Assembly: GCA_035946575.1 (NCBI GenBank)
Contig: DASYZG010000123.1
Location: 1-64,000, forward strand
DNA: 64,000 nucleotides
Direction: 5' to 3'
Source of the DNA: Gp13-AA77 sp035946575
GTDB taxonomy: Bacteria; Acidobacteriota; Terriglobia; UBA7540
The notes under the pieces were generated by a model, which did not search any database, had not been told where the DNA came from, and saw only the letters and a program-made list of their open reading frames with translations. Both the position numbers and the translations under genes were made by a program. This document shows, in pieces, positions 42,626 through 50,904 of this stretch. The stretch's first letter is position 1; every line of letters begins with the position of its first letter.

Positions 42626-44955
42626 GAGCGGCAGGAACTGCGATCGGGGAGAAAGCTTTCAACGCCAAGGGTACAGCGCGGGCGGTGGCCGAGCCGCGCC
42701 GGGTTAAGGTTTTTTTCCACGCCGCGTTGCTTTGTACGGTCTGCGCGCCCATTCTGGCCCTCGCGGATTCCCCCCGGGGCGGACCGATCTCTTCAACGGC
42801 GGCGCTGGTACCTTCCGCGCTCCACACCCTCGCCGCCCGCGCCGACCACAAATCAGGCTGGGCGCCGCTCGCGCGCTACGCCGCTTCCGCGCGCGACCGC
42901 GAGAGCAAAGGCCTGGCTTACCTCGTTCTCGGTTACCGGGAGTATCAGGCGGGCGACTACTCCGCGGCCATGGACCATCTGGCGCGCGCCGAGGCCACCG
43001 GATTCCTGCTTGCTGATTACGCCACCTACTACCGGGCTTCATCCGCGAGCCTCGCCGACGAGCCCGAGGTCGCAGCCAGGCTCCTGGCGGACTTCGCCAG
43101 GCGTTTTCCCGGGAGTTCGCTCGATCTCCAGGCTACGCGCCTGCTGGCGTGGTCCCTGATCGGCTCTCACCGGCCTGCGGACGCGCTCGCCGTCCTCGGC
43201 CATGTGACCGGCATCAGCAAACATCCGCCGCTTGAATTGCTCGTCGCCCAGGCCCGCGAAAACTCGGGAGACTTGAAGGGAGCGGTCGAAGCCTACCAGG
43301 ACCTGTACTATCGCTCACCGGCTGCCGATGAGGCGGGTCCGGCGGCGACGGCGCTGAAGCGCCTCGAGGAGAAGCTGGGCGCGGCCTACCCGGCGCCATC
43401 CGGGGATATGCGCCTCGCGCGCGCCCGGGCGCTCGAGAACGACGGGCGCTGGTCGGCTGCGCTCACCGAGTATGAAGGCCTGCTACGCGACGACCCCGCG
43501 AGCGCGTCGGCGGTCGCGTGGCGGTTGGGGCGCGACCGCTGCTGGGCTCATCTGGGACGCGCCAGTGAGGCTGGGGCGGACCTGGCAGCCGCGGGGTGGC
43601 CCGAGGGAGAGATCGACGCCGAGCGCGGGCTCGTCAGGCTGCGGATCGCCGAAGGCAACCACGACGAGCCGGCGGCGGTCGCGGAAATCGACCGGCTGGC
43701 GCAACTTTATCCGCAGTCGCCGTCCTACGCCGCGGCGCTGAACTCCATTGCTTTTTTCTACACCCGGCAGGAGGACTGGGGACGGAGTGCGGTCTACAAC
43801 GCGAGGCTAGTCGACGGCTTTCCGGGCTCCGATCTGGCCCCGCGGGCCCTTTGGGAATCGGCCTGGGCGGCCTATGTGGCCGGCGAGCGCGAGGGCGCGG
43901 AGAAGCGGTTTCTGGAGTACCTCGGCCGTTACCCCGTTTCGTTCCGGGTTCCGGCCGGGTTGTACTGGGTCGGACGCCTGGAGGAACTCCAGGGCCGGCC
44001 GGGCGAGGCACGATCGGTCTATGCGCTTCTCAGCCTAAGGTTCCACAGTGATTTCTACGCCGTGGAGGCTGAAAAGCGCCTGCGCGACGCCCGGATGGTC
44101 AAGGCCTCGCTGACGAAGGCTGCCCTGCCGCCGGAGATCGAGACCGTTCGCCGCAAATCGGCAGTGCCTCCCGAATACAGCGTGGTTTGCGCCCGGCTCC
44201 CCGATGCCGAGGCCCGTCGCGGCATGATCCTGGCCGCGCTCCGACTCGATGACCTCGCCCGGCACGAGTTGCGCGTCCGGTTGGACTCCGCCGACGAGGG
44301 ACCCGAGAAAGAGCGCTTGCGATTGGACCTGTCGCGGGTGGAGCGCGAGGCTGAGAAGTACGACACCGCGACTTACCACGCCAAGAGAGCCCTGCCGGGC
44401 TACGTCGAGTACGACTTCTCCGCGCTGCCCGCAGACGTGTGGGCGCTGCTTTATCCGCAGGCCTTCTGGCCGCTGGTGCGCCGATACGCTGCGGCCAATC
44501 ACCTCGACCCTTACCTTGTCATGGCGCTGATTCGCCAGGAGTCGGGGTTCAATGCCAAGGCGATCTCAGGGCCGGGCGCGCGGGGCCTGATGCAGTTGCT
44601 GCCCCCCACGGCGCGGCTACTGACGCGCCGCGCACGGCGGCTCAGCCGCCGCCGGGTTGCCGGCAATCTGCTCAATCCGAGCTACAACCTGCGGGCCGGT
44701 TGCAGCTTTTTCGCCCAGATCCTGCACGAGTTCAACGGAAATCTGGCGCAGGCGCTCGCCGCCTATAATGCCGGTCCGGATCGCGTGCACGAATGGCTGA
44801 ACGGCCACACCTATTCGGAGGACGCCGCGTTTGTGGAGAGCATCCCGTTTCCCGAGACGCGAGCCTACGTCGAAACCATCCTGCGCGACGCCGTGATCTA
44901 CCGGCGACTGATGACCGGAAAGCCACGATTCAGGGCTTGTGGCCCTCATTCCTGA
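42622..44955 (+). CDS. Soluble-type lytic murein transglycosylase with TPR-like superhelix
   Basis: A 777-residue protein. The GTG at 42622 overlaps the upstream stop as GTGA and is chosen over GTG at 42598. A signal-like hydrophobic segment (FFHAALLCTVCAPILALA) is near residue 32. About 550 residues of alpha-solenoid repeats follow, as in Slt70. The C-terminal SLT domain has VMALIRQESGFNAKAISGPG with catalytic Glu, then GLMQLLPPTA and ALAAYNAGPDRVHEW. It cuts glycan strands and could be positioned by the bactofilin. Confidence 0.93.
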   Translation: MRAAGTAIGEKAFNAKGTARAVAEPRRVKVFFHAALLCTVCAPILALADSPRGGPISSTAALVPSALHTLAARADHKSGWAPLARYAASARDRESKGLAYLVLGYREYQAGDYSAAMDHLARAEATGFLLADYATYYRASSASLADEPEVAARLLADFARRFPGSSLDLQATRLLAWSLIGSHRPADALAVLGHVTGISKHPPLELLVAQARENSGDLKGAVEAYQDLYYRSPAADEAGPAATALKRLEEKLGAAYPAPSGDMRLARARALENDGRWSAALTEYEGLLRDDPASASAVAWRLGRDRCWAHLGRASEAGADLAAAGWPEGEIDAERGLVRLRIAEGNHDEPAAVAEIDRLAQLYPQSPSYAAALNSIAFFYTRQEDWGRSAVYNARLVDGFPGSDLAPRALWESAWAAYVAGEREGAEKRFLEYLGRYPVSFRVPAGLYWVGRLEELQGRPGEARSVYALLSLRFHSDFYAVEAEKRLRDARMVKASLTKAALPPEIETVRRKSAVPPEYSVVCARLPDAEARRGMILAALRLDDLARHELRVRLDSADEGPEKERLRLDLSRVEREAEKYDTATYHAKRALPGYVEYDFSALPADVWALLYPQAFWPLVRRYAAANHLDPYLVMALIRQESGFNAKAISGPGARGLMQLLPPTARLLTRRARRLSRRRVAGNLLNPSYNLRAGCSFFAQILHEFNGNLAQALAAYNAGPDRVHEWLNGHTYSEDAAFVESIPFPETRAYVETILRDAVIYRRLMTGKPRFRACGPHS

Positions 44956-45281
44956 ATTGCCGTCCATCCCCTCCTGCGCGCAACAGCGATCACGATCTTC
45001 TCCGCATTCCGACAGCGCCAGAGGATGGGCACCAAAGGCGCCCCAGGATCTTCCGCAGATGAGGTGCGAAGCCCGTCACGGTCGATTGTGACGCTCCTCA
45101 CTGCTGCTATTCCCCATTTGGATCAGATTAGTATCCGACCTTGCCTAAGAGCCAGTCTGCAGGGCTCAGCGGGGGATGCGATGGACCTCTTCGGACCAGC
45201 GAGCCGGTCGTTCCCCAAACTCCTTCTCTGTTCATTGTCGTTCGCCGAAACGCCCAGCCTGGCGCGCCCCTGGGAGCCGAT
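44956..45281. other. Intergenic gap before the redox cluster
   Basis: This 326-bp gap lies between the transglycosylase and the NuoE-like gene. It should contain the promoter of the redox cluster; only weak boxes are seen (TTGGAT and TAGTAT near 45118-45133). No gene was found. Confidence 0.4.
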
Positions 45282-46130
45282 ATGAGCTCGGAGGACGTTT
45301 CGCGCATTGTCGAAGAGCACGCCGGCAAGCTCGGGGGGCTGATCGGCATCCTCCAGGACATTCAGGCCCGGTACGGCTATCTTCCGCCTGATGCGCTCGG
45401 AGTGGTGGCGGAGGAGACGGGCCGCTCCCTCACTGATGTCTATGGGGTGGCGACGTTTTTTCATTCCTTCAGCCTCAAACCGCGAGGCAGGCATCTTTGT
45501 TCGGTCTGCCTGGGTACTGCATGCCACGTGAGAGGGAGCCCGGTGATCGCGGAAGAGTTCGGAAAAGCCCTGGGTATCAAGCCGGGGGAGACCACCAGCG
45601 GTCGCGATTTCACTTTGGAGACGGTGAACTGTCTGGGAGCATGCGCCCTGGGCCCGATTGTCGTGGTCGACGGGCATTACTTCTCGAACGTCAGCCCGGT
45701 CAAGGTAAAGGGGATCCTGGAGAAGACCCACAATGGTTTGGACAACGTGGACGTGACGACCGACGAGCGCGTTTTCCCTGTCGAGACCAGTTGTCCGCGA
45801 TGCAATCACAGCCTGATGGACCCGCTCCACCGCGTGGATGGCCAGCCCTCGATCAGCGTTACGGTAACCTTCGGGGGCGAACATTTCCGCTTGCGGCTGT
45901 CGTGTCTGTACGGGAGTTACAAGCTGGAGTCCGAGCGTGAGATCCCGGCGGACGTGATCGTGGACTTCTTTTGTCCCCACTGCCACGCGCATCTCACGGG
46001 CGGTTGCGCTTGCCTCGAGTGCGGTGCACCGATGGTCCCCATGATCGTACGGGGAGGCGGCCTTGTCCAGATCTGTTCGCGCAGAGGCTGCCGAGGTCAC
46101 ATTCTCGATTTGAGCGGCGGTTTGCTGTGA
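45282..46130 (+). CDS. NuoE/HndA-like [2Fe-2S] subunit with C-terminal zinc-ribbon extension
   Basis: A 282-residue protein from the ATG at 45282 with a GGGAG site; an upstream frame extension was rejected. The first 150 residues match the thioredoxin-like [2Fe-2S] subunit of NADH dehydrogenases: QDIQARYGYLPPDAL, then C76 and C81 in CLGTACHVRG and C117 and C121 in NCLGACALGP. The extra 130 residues contain CPRCNHS, CPHCHAH, CACLECGAP and CSRRGC, like zinc ribbons, which normal NuoE lacks. It is the first gene of the cluster and likely passes electrons to or from the NuoF-like subunit. Confidence 0.88.
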   Translation: MSSEDVSRIVEEHAGKLGGLIGILQDIQARYGYLPPDALGVVAEETGRSLTDVYGVATFFHSFSLKPRGRHLCSVCLGTACHVRGSPVIAEEFGKALGIKPGETTSGRDFTLETVNCLGACALGPIVVVDGHYFSNVSPVKVKGILEKTHNGLDNVDVTTDERVFPVETSCPRCNHSLMDPLHRVDGQPSISVTVTFGGEHFRLRLSCLYGSYKLESEREIPADVIVDFFCPHCHAHLTGGCACLECGAPMVPMIVRGGGLVQICSRRGCRGHILDLSGGLL

Positions 46131-46173
46131 CGGGCGGCTGATCAATCCGCCGAGGCGTTCAGTAGGGCAGGCA

Positions 46174-48054
46174 ATGGAGAGACTCGCATCAATCGAGCAA
46201 TTCAGGACGCTCCAGGAGCGGGTCGTCGCTGACCGCGACCCGAATATCCCGGTCGTCGTCATTCCCGCCGGGACATGCGGACAGGCAAGCGGCGCCAATG
46301 ATCTGATCCGCATCGCCAAGCACGAACTTCTGAGCAAGGGGCTAGCGGAGAAGCTGCGAATCCGCATCACCGGTTGCCACGGCTTCTGCCAGGCGGAGCC
46401 GAGTGTGCTGATTGAACCCGAAGGCACTTTTTACCCAAGGCTCGGGATCAAGCAGATGATGCAGATCATCGAGGCGGCGAGCCAGGGACGAGTGGTGGAA
46501 GAGCTTCTTTGGCGTGATCCGACCACTCACAAGAGGGTGCCGAAGCAGAGTGACATTCCGTTCTTCCGAAGCCAGAGGCGCACCCTTCTGGCGCGCAACG
46601 AAAAGGTGGACCCGATCCGGATTTACGACTACGTCGGAAGCGGAGGATATTCGGCCCTGGTCAAGGTTCTGGTACGGGGGAACCCCGGCTGGGTGGTGGA
46701 CGAAGCAAAAGCCTCCGGGCTGCGCGGTCGTGGCGGAGCCGGCTTCCCGACCGGCCTGAAGTGGGAGGTGCTGGCGAAGGCGCGCAACGGTCACGGCAAA
46801 TTCCTGGTATGCAACGCCGATGAAGGCGATCCGGGCGCTTACATGGATCGCAGCGTTCTCGAGGGAAACCCGCAAAGCATCATTGAAGGAATGCTGATCG
46901 GGGCCTACGGTACCGGCGCTACGCAGGGAATCATCTACGTCCGGACGGAGTATCCGCTCGCGATCAAGCACCTGGTGATCGCGCTGCGGCAGGCGCGCGA
47001 ACTGGGCCTTCTGGGCGAGAAGATCCTGGGCACGGGCTTCTCGTTCGACATCCAGATTGTCAAAGGTGCCGGCGCTTTTGTCTGTGGCGAGGAAACGGCT
47101 CTCATACGATCGGTGGAAGGCGAAAGGGGTGAACCCCGCCAGAGGCCGCCCTATCCCGTTGAAAAGGGCATCAAGGGAGAGCCCACCGCCATCAATAACG
47201 TCGAAACCTGGGCGAACATCCCGATCATCATCAACGAGGGAGCGGCTCGGTTCGCGAAGGTTGGCTCGCCTCAGAATACCGGGACGAAAATCTTCAGCCT
47301 GGTCGGAAAGGTGAGGAACACCGGTCTGGTCGAAGTGCCCATGGGCGTCACCATCGGCGAGATTGTCCATGGAATCGGGGGGGGGCCGTCGGGGAGGGCA
47401 AAAATCAAGGCCGTGCAAACGGGCGGACCGAGTGGCGGGTGCCTTCCCGTTCCGATGTTTGACCTCTCCCTCAACTATGAAAGCCTGGCGGCGGCGGGCT
47501 CCATCATGGGGTCGGGCGGCATGATTGTGATGGACGACAACACCTGCATGGTGGATGTCGCCAAGTACTTCATGGAATTTCTCAAGGATGAGTCCTGCGG
47601 CAAGTGTTTCACCTGCCGTCAGGGTACGCAGCGCATGTGGGAGATCCTGGACGATATCACCACCGGAAGGGGCACGCTGGCGCAACTGGATCTGTTGCAG
47701 GAATTGGCGGAGGTGGTGAGAGACACCTCGATGTGTGGCTTGGGACAAACCGCGGCCAATCCTGTTCTGAGCACGCTGCGCTATTTCAGGGACGAGTACC
47801 TCACGCACATCGAACGGAAGTTCTGTCCGGCCACCGTGTGCCGCGACCTGTTTAACTATCGCGTGATCGCGGAGAAGTGCACCGGCTGCAGATTGTGCCT
47901 TCCCGTCTGTCCCACGGGGGCCATGACCGGGTCAAAGGGAAAGGCTCATAACCTGGACCGGTCCACGTGCATTAAGTGCCGGGCCTGCGTGGAGGCGTGC
48001 AAGTTCGACGCCATCGCGGGCGAGCCGGTCATTGCCGCCGCACAGTCGGGATGA
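46174..48054 (+). CDS. NuoF/HndC-like NADH-binding flavoprotein with added ferredoxin domains
   Basis: A 626-residue protein of the HndC/HydB layout. Residues 1-125 are a thioredoxin-like [2Fe-2S] domain (PAGTCGQASGANDLIRIAKH, GCHGFCQAEPSVLI). The NuoF core follows: GLRGRGGAGFPTGLKW for FMN/NADH, CNADEGDPGAYMDRSVLEGN, then an SLBB domain and the N3-type cluster (ESCGKCFTCRQGTQRMWEIL, MCGLGQ). Two [4Fe-4S] ferredoxin motifs end it (CTGCRLCLPVCPTG and CIKCRACVEACKFD). It should oxidise NADH or reduce NAD+. No [FeFe]-hydrogenase catalytic subunit is present. Confidence 0.92.
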   Translation: MERLASIEQFRTLQERVVADRDPNIPVVVIPAGTCGQASGANDLIRIAKHELLSKGLAEKLRIRITGCHGFCQAEPSVLIEPEGTFYPRLGIKQMMQIIEAASQGRVVEELLWRDPTTHKRVPKQSDIPFFRSQRRTLLARNEKVDPIRIYDYVGSGGYSALVKVLVRGNPGWVVDEAKASGLRGRGGAGFPTGLKWEVLAKARNGHGKFLVCNADEGDPGAYMDRSVLEGNPQSIIEGMLIGAYGTGATQGIIYVRTEYPLAIKHLVIALRQARELGLLGEKILGTGFSFDIQIVKGAGAFVCGEETALIRSVEGERGEPRQRPPYPVEKGIKGEPTAINNVETWANIPIIINEGAARFAKVGSPQNTGTKIFSLVGKVRNTGLVEVPMGVTIGEIVHGIGGGPSGRAKIKAVQTGGPSGGCLPVPMFDLSLNYESLAAAGSIMGSGGMIVMDDNTCMVDVAKYFMEFLKDESCGKCFTCRQGTQRMWEILDDITTGRGTLAQLDLLQELAEVVRDTSMCGLGQTAANPVLSTLRYFRDEYLTHIERKFCPATVCRDLFNYRVIAEKCTGCRLCLPVCPTGAMTGSKGKAHNLDRSTCIKCRACVEACKFDAIAGEPVIAAAQSG

Positions 48055-48074
48055 GGGAGCAGGAAAGAGAAAGC

Positions 48075-48752
48075 ATGATCAGCCTCACCATGAACGGATT
48101 GCCGGTGTCGGTCGAGGAAGGGACTACTCTGCTCGAAGCGGCTCGCTTCCTGGGCTTCCCCATCCCCACGCTGTGCCATCTCGAGGGGTTAACGCCTTAC
48201 GGAGCCTGCCGACTGTGTGTTGTCGAGATCGGGCGCGGGGGGAAAGCCAAGCTCGTCTCATCCTGCACTTACACGGCCGAGAACGGCCTCACGGTGCGGA
48301 CCGCCTCCTGGCGCGTGATGCGGGCGCGGAAGATGATCCTGGAACTGCTCCTGGCGTCATGCCCGCAATCGAAGATCATCCAGGACCTCGCGGCGGCGCA
48401 CGAAGTCCGCCGGCAGCGCTTCCGGCAGGAATACAAGGATTGCATTCTGTGCGGGCTGTGCGTGCGCATCTGCGAGGAGCAGATGATGGCGAAGGCGATC
48501 GGCTTCCGCGGGCGCGGTGAGAAGCGCAGCGTTGGCACGCCCTTTGACGTGCCTTCGCCGGCGTGCCGGTTGTGCGGCGCATGCATGTACGTCTGCCCGG
48601 CTTGCCAGCTCCGCTGCACCTATAACGAGCCCGAGAAGGCCATTTGCGGGAGTTGCGCCAACCTGAGCCCGCCGTGCCTGGAGAAGCAGGAGTTCCACGA
48701 CATGATGTGCTACATGGCGCCGTGCGTGGCGTGTGAGATCGGGAAAAGATAA
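48075..48752 (+). CDS. Short NuoG/HndD-N-terminus-like iron-sulfur protein
   Basis: A 225-residue protein, ATG at 48075 with an AGGA site, 20 bp after the NuoF-like stop. It has a plant-type [2Fe-2S] domain (C34, C45, C48, C64: LCHLEGLTPYGACRLCVVEI) and two [4Fe-4S] motifs (C123, C126, C129, C133 and C164, C167, C170, C174). The His-ligated cluster typical of NuoG/HydA seems lost (LASCPQSKII in its place). A further Cys-rich tail follows (C177, C181, C191, C194, C201, C212, C217, C220). It lacks the molybdopterin or H-cluster domain, so it is an electron-transfer subunit only. Confidence 0.85.
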   Translation: MISLTMNGLPVSVEEGTTLLEAARFLGFPIPTLCHLEGLTPYGACRLCVVEIGRGGKAKLVSSCTYTAENGLTVRTASWRVMRARKMILELLLASCPQSKIIQDLAAAHEVRRQRFRQEYKDCILCGLCVRICEEQMMAKAIGFRGRGEKRSVGTPFDVPSPACRLCGACMYVCPACQLRCTYNEPEKAICGSCANLSPPCLEKQEFHDMMCYMAPCVACEIGKR

Positions 48753-48834
48753 ACCGCTTGCCGATGGCTTGGCAGAGGTCCTGGGCCGGGAACGGGCGGC
48801 CGTTCGTTAGAGATTGGTTTACGGGAGGCGCGCG

Positions 48835-50439
48835 ATGTCGCTCTCAAAAGTCAATTCCTCAGCAGCAACCCTGACCAAGAACCGGACCGAAGGCTCGGTT
48901 GTTCCTGCTTCCGGCATGTGCGTCACGTGCATTGACGGTTGCATCGGCATGTGCGAGATCGGCAAGTCGGCCTACCGGGGTCACGAGGTGATTTACCCGC
49001 AACCCTTCGGGGTAATCACAACCGCGGGAGAAAAGGCCTACCCGGTGGATTATTCGCATTTCAACATTATGGGCGCTGTGACCGGGGCGCACGGGATCGA
49101 AGCGGAGAGCGACAGGGCCATCTTTCCCGCGGTGAATCTGGAGGTGGTGTTTGGCCACGACCACCAGCTGAAGTTCCGGTACCCCTGGATCATCCCTGGC
49201 CTCGGATCGACCAACATCGCCAAGAACAATTGGGAAGGGTTGGCGATAGGATCGGCACTGGCGGGCACTGGCCTGACGATTGGCGAAAACGTCGCCGGCA
49301 TGGATTCCGAGGCAGTAATCGCGGACGGACGGGTGGTAAGCACGGTGGACCTGAAACAGCGTGTCCAACTCTATAAGAGCTGCCAACGTGACGGCTACGG
49401 CGCCATCGTCGTGCAGGCGAACATCGAGGATACCCGCTTGGGGGTGCAGGAGTACGCGGTCGAAAAGCTCGGGGTGGAATGCGTCGAACTGAAGTGGGGT
49501 CAAGGGGCCAAGAATATCGGCGGCGAAGTAAAGATCAACTCGCTCGCGAAGGCTCAGATGCTCCACCAGCGCGGTTACATTGTGCTTCCGGACCCCACCG
49601 ATGCCGCGGTGATCCGCGCCTTTGAGCGGGGGGCGTTTAAGGAATTCGAGCGCCATTCGCGGGTCGGCATGGTCACAGAAGAATCTTTTGCCCGCCGGGT
49701 GGAGGAACTACGCGCCGCCGGCGCAAAGTACGTTTTCCTCAAGACAGGAGCTTATCGTCCCGCTGACTTAGCGCGAGCCGTCTCGTTTGCGTCAAAGTAC
49801 GGGCTGGACCTGCTCACCGTCGATGGAGCGGGTGGCGGTACGGGCATGAGTCCCTGGCGGATGATGAATGAATGGGGAGTCCCCCCGGTCGAGCTCCACT
49901 CCCTGCTTTATTCTTACGTCAAGCGCCTGGCGGACCAGGGCCGCTACGTACCGGCGCTGGCGGTCGCCGGCGGATTCGCCTTTGAAGATCAGATCTTCAA
50001 AGGGCTGGCTCTAGGCGCCCCCTTCGTGAAACTGGTGGGGATGGCGCGTTCCCCAATCGCCGCCGCCATGGTTGGAAAGACAATCGGGCGGGCCATCGAG
50101 GAAGGACAACTGCCGGTCTACATCGAGCGCTTCGGCAGATCGCGAGACGAGATCTTCGTGACCGCGACGGAACTGCGCCGCCAGTTGGGGGCGGAAGTCT
50201 TCGAGACTCTGCCGCCGGGCGCGCTCGGCCTGTACACGTATTATGAGCGGCTGGCCCAGGGTCTGCGTCAGCTCATGGCCGGAAGCCGGAAGTTCAGCGT
50301 CGAGCACATCAGCCGTGGCGATCTCGCGGCGCTCACCCACGAAGCGTCAGAAATCAGCGGAATCCCACATGTGATGGCTGTGGACAAGACAGAAGCAGAG
50401 GAGATCCTGGCTGCGCCCGGACGTTCATCGGCTTTCTGA
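48835..50439 (+). CDS. FMN-binding glutamate synthase family protein (GltB2-like), no glutaminase domain
   Basis: A 534-residue protein from the ATG at 48835 with a GGGAGG site. The central region matches the FMN/synthase barrel of glutamate synthase: RYPWIIPGLGSTNIAKNNWE, EVKINSLAKAQMLHQRGYIV, LLTVDGAGGGTGMSPWRMMN and ALAVAGGFAFEDQIFKGLAL. It lacks the glutaminase domain, the GltB C-terminal domain, and the usual Cys triplet of the [3Fe-4S] cluster after the barrel. It has four N-terminal cysteines (C29, C32, C36, C40) that may hold a cluster. As part of the NuoE/F/G-like run it may receive electrons from NADH. The true reaction is not established. Confidence 0.85.
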   Translation: MSLSKVNSSAATLTKNRTEGSVVPASGMCVTCIDGCIGMCEIGKSAYRGHEVIYPQPFGVITTAGEKAYPVDYSHFNIMGAVTGAHGIEAESDRAIFPAVNLEVVFGHDHQLKFRYPWIIPGLGSTNIAKNNWEGLAIGSALAGTGLTIGENVAGMDSEAVIADGRVVSTVDLKQRVQLYKSCQRDGYGAIVVQANIEDTRLGVQEYAVEKLGVECVELKWGQGAKNIGGEVKINSLAKAQMLHQRGYIVLPDPTDAAVIRAFERGAFKEFERHSRVGMVTEESFARRVEELRAAGAKYVFLKTGAYRPADLARAVSFASKYGLDLLTVDGAGGGTGMSPWRMMNEWGVPPVELHSLLYSYVKRLADQGRYVPALAVAGGFAFEDQIFKGLALGAPFVKLVGMARSPIAAAMVGKTIGRAIEEGQLPVYIERFGRSRDEIFVTATELRRQLGAEVFETLPPGALGLYTYYERLAQGLRQLMAGSRKFSVEHISRGDLAALTHEASEISGIPHVMAVDKTEAEEILAAPGRSSAF

Positions 50440-50904
50440 AGGCCAGGCGGAGAGCCAATCGAGATGCCGCGAGCAACTGGGCCCTTCCGTTTGCCCAAAC
50501 TCTGAAACTGTCACCCTGCATCGCATCAAGGCACGCTTCCGCCCTCTTAACCAAGCGGTAAAAACGTTAAAAAACAGGAAGCCTTTACGAACGAAGCCAC
50601 CATCTCATTGAAAACAAAGGTGTCCGTTTACGGACAGCCAATCGGTATTTGAAAATATAGCGGTTGAACTTTTAGACCAATAACTTAATGACTTTAAATG
50701 ACTTAATGCATAGAACCGGTTTGTGAGCCGTGCCTCGCCGGAGGGCGATTTCGGGTCGCTTGGCTCGATCTAAACCCTTAACTGACCCACCCACATCCCA
50801 CGGGACCGAAGCGCGTTACAATACCAACTCGAGTGAGGCGCGGGTAATCTGGCGCCAGCCAAAACATACTCGCGCCGGGCCATTCTTGGAGAGGAGGGAA
50901 CTCG
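50440..50904. other. Intergenic gap with palindrome and AT-rich repeats
   Basis: This 465-bp gap lies between the redox cluster and the aminotransferase. It includes the palindrome copy B and an AT-rich stretch (50640-50710) with TTAATGACTTT and GACTTAATG repeats. No gene was found. Confidence 0.5.
50620..50635. promoter_or_regulatory. Palindromic motif GTGTCCGTTTACGGAC, copy B
   Basis: The 16 bases match those at 25512-25527. Here the arms extend by one base to TGTCCG/CGGACA (50621-50636). It lies 270 bp upstream of the aminotransferase start, followed by AATAACTTAATGACTTT. Confidence 0.5.

Noticed and set aside
45282..50439. [FeFe]-hydrogenase cluster
   Set aside because: The NuoE/F-like genes resemble Hnd subunits, but no H-cluster motifs (TSCCPxW, MPCxxKxxE) are present in any gene of the run.
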